DNA from: Microcaldota archaeon
Lineage (GTDB): Archaea; Micrarchaeota; Micrarchaeia; Micrarchaeales; Micrarchaeaceae
Length of the DNA: 10,938 nucleotides
NCBI GenBank assembly: GCA_021827955.1
Contig: JAKATY010000057.1
Coordinates: 1-10,938 of the forward strand
Direction of reading: 5' to 3'
Part shown: one piece after another, positions 6,689 to 10,938 of the stretch
Position numbering within the stretch: the first letter of the stretch is position 1
How the letters are laid out: each line of letters opens with the position of its first letter
The notes under the pieces: generated by a model
Seen by the model: only the letters and a program-made list of their open reading frames with translations
Databases searched by the model: none
What the model was told of the DNA's origin: nothing
Program-made: the position numbers and the translations under genes

Positions 6689-8014
6689 ATGCCCGAAAGC
6701 AACAAAAACAGCATAAGCGTTCCGGTAGCCGTTGCGATCGGTCTTGGAGCCATAATAGGCGCAGGCATATTCGTGCTAAGCGGCACAGCAATAGCGCTTG
6801 CAGGAAGCTACTCCATAATCGCGTTCCTGCTTGTCGGAGTGGTCGCGCTCTTCGTGGCCCTGGAGATGGGCGCTCTTGGAAAGGTTATGCCGCATGCGAA
6901 AGGCGCGTCCTATTCTTTCGTCTACAATGCATTTGGCAGTGAGCTGGGCTTCATAACCGGAATACTCATGTATTTCAGTTTTGCAACCTCCGTGTCTGCG
7001 ATAAGCCTCGGCTTCGGTTCCTATCTCTCAAGTATGCTCGGGCTCGGAGTGCAAAGCTATTCCATACCTTTTGCAATAGCGCTGGTCTTCGCGCTCTCGG
7101 CGCTCAACGTAATAGGGATAAGGAAAGCCGCGAAATCCGACGCCGTGCTCGTTTCCGTAAAGCTCACAATACTTGCCATATTCGTAATATTCGGAATAGT
7201 GTTTGCGCTTTCCCACGGCGCGTCGTTCATGCAGCATTTCGCATCAACGGCGAAGCAGTCGAGCATCAGCGCGATATTCGCTGCAAGCGTAGCGATATTC
7301 TTCGCATATTCCGGCTTCCAATCCATATCAACGATAACCGACAAGGTGAAAGGCTCTGCCAGCGGGGCCGCAAAATCGATACTGTATGCGGTGCTTATAA
7401 GCCTTTTAGTGTATGTCCTTGTAGTGGTAGCGCTGATAATGCTCGCCCCTGTAAGCTCATACTCCATTTCTGCAGATCCCCTCTCAACCGCGCTCAAGTA
7501 TTCCGGAGCGCCTTCATGGCTTTTCTTGCTCGTGGATTTCGGAGCGCTCATCGCGACAGCTTCGGCAACAATTGCGATGATACTCAGCTCTTCTCGCCTC
7601 TTCTATCAGATAGGAGAAGACAGGCTCCTCCCTAAGTTCTCGAGAAGCTACAATCCCAAGAGCGATGTTGCAGTCAATGGAGTGATAATATCGGCGCTCA
7701 TAGGGGTAGTAATGCTGTTTTCCGGCAACATATACATAATAGCGGCAATAAGCAACTTCGGGCTGCTTTTCGCGTACCTTCTCACAAGCTTCGCAGCGAT
7801 ACATTACAAGAGACAGCTGCGCGAAAGGTTCACGCTTCCCGCATATCCGTATCTTCCTGCAATCGCGATAGTCGCGCTCATAATATTCCTTATAGGCATG
7901 CCGAGGGAGGCTCTGGTAATAGGCTCGGCGATGATCATGTCGCTTCTGGTGGTATACTACTTCTTCAGGGAGCTAAAGGGGAAGAAAGTGGTAAAAGTAA
8001 AGCTTTTTGAATAA
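6689..8014 (+). CDS. APC-superfamily amino acid permease
   Basis: A 441-residue integral membrane protein with about 12 hydrophobic segments, the usual size of amino-acid/polyamine/organocation (APC) transporters. The unwound substrate-binding motif of helix 1 is seen as GAIIGAGIFVLSG at 20-32. After helix 2 comes an MGALGKVMPHAKG loop at 60-72 that matches the family's acidic/Pro/Gly loop. The end is a basic cytoplasmic tail. Such proteins import amino acids or amines by proton or sodium symport or by exchange. The exact substrate cannot be told. It starts with ATG 45 nt after the hydrolase stop, with no clear Shine-Dalgarno and no good TATA box in between, so it is probably co-transcribed. 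The GTPase starts 37 nt after its stop. Pairing with the hydrolase could mean uptake and breakdown of the same compound, which is an inference. Confidence 0.93.
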   Translation: MPESNKNSISVPVAVAIGLGAIIGAGIFVLSGTAIALAGSYSIIAFLLVGVVALFVALEMGALGKVMPHAKGASYSFVYNAFGSELGFITGILMYFSFATSVSAISLGFGSYLSSMLGLGVQSYSIPFAIALVFALSALNVIGIRKAAKSDAVLVSVKLTILAIFVIFGIVFALSHGASFMQHFASTAKQSSISAIFAASVAIFFAYSGFQSISTITDKVKGSASGAAKSILYAVLISLLVYVLVVVALIMLAPVSSYSISADPLSTALKYSGAPSWLFLLVDFGALIATASATIAMILSSSRLFYQIGEDRLLPKFSRSYNPKSDVAVNGVIISALIGVVMLFSGNIYIIAAISNFGLLFAYLLTSFAAIHYKRQLRERFTLPAYPYLPAIAIVALIIFLIGMPREALVIGSAMIMSLLVVYYFFRELKGKKVVKVKLFE

Positions 8015-8051
8015 AGCAACGCAATTGTGCTATGCGCTATGGGTGCTGCAA

Positions 8052-9221
8052 ATGATGATAGGCATAATAGGGGCCCCGAACAAGGGCAAAAGCACGCTTT
8101 TTTCAGCTCTCACGATGCACGATGTGCCCATCGCAAACAGGCCTTTCACTACGATAAACCCTAATTTCGCCGTTTCATACGTCACGAGTCCATGCCCCGA
8201 AACCAGGCTCCGCGTAAAGTGCAATCCAAGGAACTCTATGTGCGTGGAAGGCGTAAGGCAAATACCTATAAACATAGTGGATGTTGCCGGACTTGTTGAA
8301 GGGGCACACGAGGGCCGCGGGATGGGCAATAAATTTCTGAATGATCTCTCCGCGGCCGATGCCTTCATATTGGTGGTGGACGGCAGCGGAAAGACTGACG
8401 CAGAGGGCAACTTCTGTGAATCCTGCAACCCAGAGGAAGATGTGAAGATGGTAAAGCGGGAGCTGGCTGAATGGGTTGGAGGCATAATCTCGAAGCATCT
8501 CAACACCGTTTCGAAAAGGGCCGATGGAGCAGAAGCTCTGGCAGAAGCGCTCACGGGCCTGAAAATAAAGCGTGCTGATGTAGAAGCTGCGCTTGAGAAA
8601 AGCAGTCTCTCTGGCAGCTTCATAAATTGGGGCCATGAAGATACGCTGCTCTTCTCAGAAAGGCTGCTGGAAGTTTCAAAGCCTATTCTCATAGCTTTCA
8701 ACAAGTTTGACACCAAGGAAGCGCAGGAGAATTTCAGCAAGGTGCACCTGGGCTATCCTGTCGTGCCATGCTCAGCGGCAATAGAACTTGCCGTCAAAAA
8801 GGCAGAAAAGCAGGGCCTGGTGAAATACCTGCCTTCACAAGGCAGGCTTGAACCGCTTGAAAGTGGAGCCAGCGAGGAGCAGCGGAGGGCGCTGGAATAC
8901 ATGTCCTCATTCATAAAGGAGCACGGAACTAAGGTGCAAGAGCTGCTTAATGAGGCGGTATTCGGGCTTCTGAAAAGCATAGTGGTATATCCCGTGGAAG
9001 ATGAGAGCAAGTACGCTGACCATTTCGGAAACGTGCTTCCAGATGCAGTGCTCATGAGAAGCGGCTCAACAGCGCAAGACCTTGCCTACGAGATACATAC
9101 CGATATAGGAAAAGGGATGCTTTATGCAGTAGATGCGGTAACGAAGAAAAGATTGGGCAAAGACTATGTGCTCAAGGACGGCGACGTAATAAAAATTGTA
9201 AGCTCTTCAAAGCCCAAATAG
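8052..9221 (+). CDS. Ygr210-like Obg/YchF-family GTPase with TGS domain
   Basis: A 389-residue cytoplasmic GTPase of the OBG-HflX group, of the archaeal/eukaryal Ygr210-like branch related to YchF/OLA1. G1 is GAPNKGKS at 7-14, G3 is DVAG at 77-80 and runs into LVEGAHEGRGMGNKFL, G4 is NKFD at 217-220, and G5 is CSA at 240-242. The cysteines CPE...KCNPRNSMC at 48-64 and the pair at 122 and 125 are as I remember from this branch. The last 70 or so residues (GSTAQDLAYEIH to GDVIKIVSS) form a TGS domain. Relatives bind ribosomes. The ATG at 8052 is preferred because it begins MMIGIIGAPN right at the G domain and has GGGTG 6 nt before it. An in-frame TTG at 8007, inside the permease, adds 15 non-conserved residues and is unlikely. 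Probably the last gene of the unit. Confidence 0.95.
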   Translation: MMIGIIGAPNKGKSTLFSALTMHDVPIANRPFTTINPNFAVSYVTSPCPETRLRVKCNPRNSMCVEGVRQIPINIVDVAGLVEGAHEGRGMGNKFLNDLSAADAFILVVDGSGKTDAEGNFCESCNPEEDVKMVKRELAEWVGGIISKHLNTVSKRADGAEALAEALTGLKIKRADVEAALEKSSLSGSFINWGHEDTLLFSERLLEVSKPILIAFNKFDTKEAQENFSKVHLGYPVVPCSAAIELAVKKAEKQGLVKYLPSQGRLEPLESGASEEQRRALEYMSSFIKEHGTKVQELLNEAVFGLLKSIVVYPVEDESKYADHFGNVLPDAVLMRSGSTAQDLAYEIHTDIGKGMLYAVDAVTKKRLGKDYVLKDGDVIKIVSSSKPK

Positions 9222-9266
9222 ATTTAAGCAGAGCGGCTCTATCCTATTCCTGCCTGGCTTATGGTA

Positions 9267-9683
9267 TTATGATACATTGTGCCGTTCTGCGGCCAATGCC
9301 GCAAGCGCAGGTACCACAACAAGCAGTATGATGATGGGCAGCACCACTGCATATATTAGAAAATAGGAAAGCCTCAAGCTAGGAAGGATCCCTACATCTA
9401 CATATTTTATTATTAGGTAGAGTATGGCTATTATTATGAGGTATATGAATGAGGCGTAAACCGCGTTTACAATCCCTGCTCTAGCAGCCATGCTTGCTTT
9501 GTGTGATGCGGCTCCAACCTTTTCGCCTATGTAAGCCGCTACGATAAGTGCTATTATTATCGGGCCCGGTATGTAAAGTATTGCGCTCGAAATGGTTGCA
9601 AGGCTGCCGCTGAACTGCGTTATGCCGTTGCCCGCCAAAAGAGGCATGATTGCGGCTTTTATCAGGACTCCTATCAGGATCAT
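9267..9683 (-). CDS. Four-helix membrane protein, unknown family
   Basis: 138 residues from the first ATG, mostly hydrophobic. Segments lie at about 1-19, 32-55, 70-93 and 104-132. A PGP within helix 2 and the loop GEKVGAASHKASMAARAG between helices 2 and 3 are the only features that stand out. The C-terminus is a short polar tail. I do not recognise the family. The ATG at 9683 falls inside what looks like the first helix, because the frame upstream continues with further hydrophobic residues and then a polar acidic stretch back to a TGA at 9824-9822. The true protein is probably longer (see the 9684-9821 entry). It converges with the GTPase, with only 45 bp between the stops, and its 5' side faces the Sec61-beta gene across a shared AT-rich promoter region. 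Confidence 0.8.
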   Translation of the reverse strand: MILIGVLIKAAIMPLLAGNGITQFSGSLATISSAILYIPGPIIIALIVAAYIGEKVGAASHKASMAARAGIVNAVYASFIYLIIIAILYLIIKYVDVGILPSLRLSYFLIYAVVLPIIILLVVVPALAALAAERHNVS

Positions 9684-9821
9684 TATAACCCAGAAAACAA
9701 GCGCACCAGCGATCTCTATGTTGCCGCCTTCTCTCTCACTTTGTTCCTCGCCGCTTTCTGTGTTTTTGCCCCAATTATCGCCGTATTCAAAGGAGCTTTT
9801 CTCTGCAACGTTTTTGGCTAT
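9684..9821 (-). other. In-frame N-terminal extension of the membrane protein, possible AUA start
   Basis: The 46 codons before the ATG at 9683 have no stop and no ATG, GTG or TTG. They encode a polar, acidic region (NTESGEEQSEREGG) followed by IEIAGALVFWVI, which completes the first membrane helix. The frame begins directly after TGA with ATA (9821-9819). Six nt before that ATA is GGGTG, the same element that sits 6 nt before the GTPase ATG. A protein starting there would have 184 residues. The reading is either a rare AUA start or a base error that hid a normal start. Confidence 0.45.
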
Positions 9822-9870
9822 TCAATGCACCCAAGCGATACGCTCACGATAAACGATTATCAACAACAAT

Positions 9871-9886
9871 CAAAATATTTATAATA
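9871..9886. promoter_or_regulatory. Shared TATA region between the membrane protein and Sec61-beta
   Basis: Plus-strand CAAAATATTTATAAT has a BRE-like AAAA and a TATA core about 65 nt before the Sec61-beta ATG at 9945, giving a start near 9908 and a leader of about 35-40 nt. On the minus strand the same bases read ATTATAAATATTTTG, close to the promoter at 2210-2233, and would start transcription near 9850 for the membrane protein. A TTATATGC stretch at 9903-9910 is another candidate for Sec61-beta. The divergent genes may share this site. Confidence 0.5.
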
Positions 9887-9944
9887 GTTGTTTGCAGATA
9901 TCTTATATGCAAGTTATTAAAATCCATTAGCTGAAAGTGTTGAA

Positions 9945-10103
9945 ATGCCAACTTTACAATCGCCGCAGTCTCAGGCCGGAGTCATGAGCTTCTACGACGC
10001 TCCGACAAATGGCCCGAAGATCAACCCGAAGATAATAATGGCGATAATAATCATCTTTGTGATAGTCGTGCTTGTGCTAGACAGGATTCATTTTGGGGGT
10101 TAA
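9945..10103 (+). CDS. secG: Preprotein translocase subunit Sec61-beta (SecG-type)
   Basis: A 52-residue tail-anchored protein, the archaeal Sec61-beta subunit of the SecYE-beta channel. A polar cytosolic N-terminus of about 30 residues contains AGVMSFYDAP at 11-20, the family's Ala-Gly-[hydrophobic]-Met-x-Phe/Tyr motif. Next comes KINPKIIM at 25-32, matching the conserved Lys-Ile-[Asp/Asn]-Pro motif ahead of the helix. One membrane helix follows (about 30-45, nearly all I/V/A/L), with a short DRIHFGG end. This order and size are typical of archaeal Sec61-beta. The start is ATG after a weak GAAAGTG-type site. A T-run at 10127-10131 follows the stop. Its short length makes it easy to miss. The gene stands alone. 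Confidence 0.92.
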   Translation: MPTLQSPQSQAGVMSFYDAPTNGPKINPKIIMAIIIIFVIVVLVLDRIHFGG

Positions 10104-10119
10104 GGATTCACCTCTTATC

Positions 10120-10160
10120 CTTGCTCTTTTTCTGGCAAATTCTCAAAACAAATAAGGTAC
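10120..10160. terminator. T-rich ends for the two converging genes
   Basis: On the plus strand CTCTTTTTCTGG (10124-10135) follows the Sec61-beta stop by about 20 nt. On the minus strand CTTATTTGTTTTGAG (about 10156-10142) lies downstream of the 10195 stop. Both are U-rich runs without a strong stem, as is common for archaeal terminators. The remaining bases up to 10194 hold nothing else that I see. Confidence 0.45.
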
Positions 10161-10194
10161 AGAGTGGCGTCAACTAACCGTTCACGCTGCAGTT

Positions 10195-10911
10195 TCAAAC
10201 GATCCTGAAAACATCTCTTTTGACCTCGCTCACATCGCCAAATTCAGAAAGCATGTAGAGAACGCTCCTCACCGCGTCCTCGTCCATGTCTGTTGTCTTG
10301 GCTATCTCGGCTACGCTCGTGGCTTTTTTATCCATCGCCTTTATTACCTTGCCGGTGTTTTTGTTGATGAAGCTTCTCATCACGATATAGTACTTTTTGT
10401 TGAACGCCCTGGTTCCAACAACCTCTCCTGATCTTATGCTGTTCTCAAGCATTTCGGAAAGCGCAGACGCTTCGGTTTGGTTGCTTATTACAACGTAGCC
10501 GTCCTTTTCAAGCAGGTCGAGATAGCTTTTTGCATCGAGAGATTCTGACCATTGAAGCCTGCCGCTATCCTCTTCCGCTTTCTCCTTGCGCGGCTCGGCC
10601 TTTGGCTTTTCCTCTTCCGCCACGGGCTTTTCCTCCTCCTTCTTCTGTGCAGCTTGCGTGCCCAGCTTCTCTCTCTTGCCAAAAAGGAACTTGTCGTATA
10701 TATTTTTCGATATGCTGTACTTGTAAGTGGTTTCGCCTTCCTTTTTGAAAAGGCTCACGGCCTTTTTAGAAATAAGGGATTTGAGTATCTTCTGTTCCTG
10801 CGGCGCGAGGAGCTTAGACACTTTGTCCTCGGTCCTGTCAGAATACCTCAGCGTATCAAGCTTCTTTAGCACTTCTACCTCAACGGGCTGCAAGGCGACA
10901 GCATTGCTCAT
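10195..10911 (-). CDS. Uncharacterised protein with winged-helix domains and a charged linker
   Basis: 238 residues, no signal peptide or membrane segment. The N-terminal part (about 8-78) has helices and a YKYSIS strand pair resembling a winged helix. Then comes a K/E/P-rich, probably disordered linker at about 88-116. A middle part (125-180) has the pattern GYVVISNQTEASALSEMLENSIRSG with two aromatic strands. The last 55 residues, NTGKVIKAMDKKATSVAEIA through SEVKRDVFRIV, form a clear helix-turn-helix with a terminal wing. This suggests DNA or RNA binding. I do not recognise the family. The ATG at 10911 has GGAGG only 1 nt before it, too close to serve, though AGGT is at 8 nt. The frame is open for nine more codons to the window edge, so the gene may begin outside. 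Confidence 0.85.
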   Translation of the reverse strand: MSNAVALQPVEVEVLKKLDTLRYSDRTEDKVSKLLAPQEQKILKSLISKKAVSLFKKEGETTYKYSISKNIYDKFLFGKREKLGTQAAQKKEEEKPVAEEEKPKAEPRKEKAEEDSGRLQWSESLDAKSYLDLLEKDGYVVISNQTEASALSEMLENSIRSGEVVGTRAFNKKYYIVMRSFINKNTGKVIKAMDKKATSVAEIAKTTDMDEDAVRSVLYMLSEFGDVSEVKRDVFRIV

Positions 10912-10938
10912 GCCTCCGGACCTTTCTCCTGATTGCTG

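Noticed and set aside
8007..8051. TTG start of the GTPase inside the permease
   Set aside because: It adds 15 residues before the G domain with no conserved content, while ATG 8052 has a GGGTG site and begins in the family-typical way.
8030..8740. Minus-strand reading frame of 236 codons
   Set aside because: It is antisense to the GTPase, which has all its G motifs in the plus frame. Ser/Ala-rich composition is typical of a shadow frame.
1..10938. CRISPR array, insertion sequence, toxin-antitoxin or defence island
   Set aside because: I saw no regularly spaced repeats, terminal inverted repeats, transposase or nuclease motifs. The identified genes are mostly housekeeping.

Overview
The window looks like part of an archaeal chromosome. 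It carries a B-family DNA polymerase with its exonuclease motifs, an archaeal-type leucyl-tRNA synthetase, a Ygr210-like GTPase, a Sec61-beta (SecG) subunit of the archaeal translocon, and AT-rich TATA boxes at archaeal distances from starts. Spacing is compact, isoleucine is often coded by ATA, GC is moderate, and several proteins match no family I know. This fits a small-genome archaeon of DPANN/Micrarchaeota type, but the lineage is an inference from style and not from a search.

Layout. Minus strand, 1-5856: the first 487 codons of DNA polymerase B run off the left edge. Upstream of it is a small conserved archaeal protein (1740-2183) with its own promoter and a hairpin/U-tract terminator. 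Then comes a two-gene unit, leucyl-tRNA synthetase (5856-2944) followed by a HAD phosphatase (2930-2244). Plus strand, 6068-9221: an isochorismatase-fold hydrolase, an APC amino-acid permease and a Ygr210-like GTPase, closely spaced and probably co-transcribed from a promoter at 6016-6024. Minus strand, 9267-9683: a four-helix membrane protein whose frame stays open for 46 codons upstream of its first ATG. Plus strand, 9945-10103: Sec61-beta, 52 residues. Minus strand, 10195-10911: a charged protein with winged-helix regions at both ends and a K/E-rich linker.

How the genes relate: most are core information-processing or secretion genes (replication, aminoacylation, GTPase, translocon) mixed with metabolic ones. 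The permease and hydrolase may share a substrate, but nothing in the sequence names it. I see no mobile element, CRISPR array, tRNA or rRNA.

I did not find a clear new multi-gene system. The items most worth a second look are regulatory or small-scale: a perfect inverted repeat enclosing the TATA box of the 1740-2183 gene, a second one over the predicted start site of the hydrolase operon, an apparent AUA-initiated N-terminal extension on the membrane protein, a hydrolase with glycine in place of the family's catalytic cysteine, a leaderless leuS with a glycine-rich insertion in its editing domain, and two uncharacterised proteins (1740-2183 and 10195-10911).
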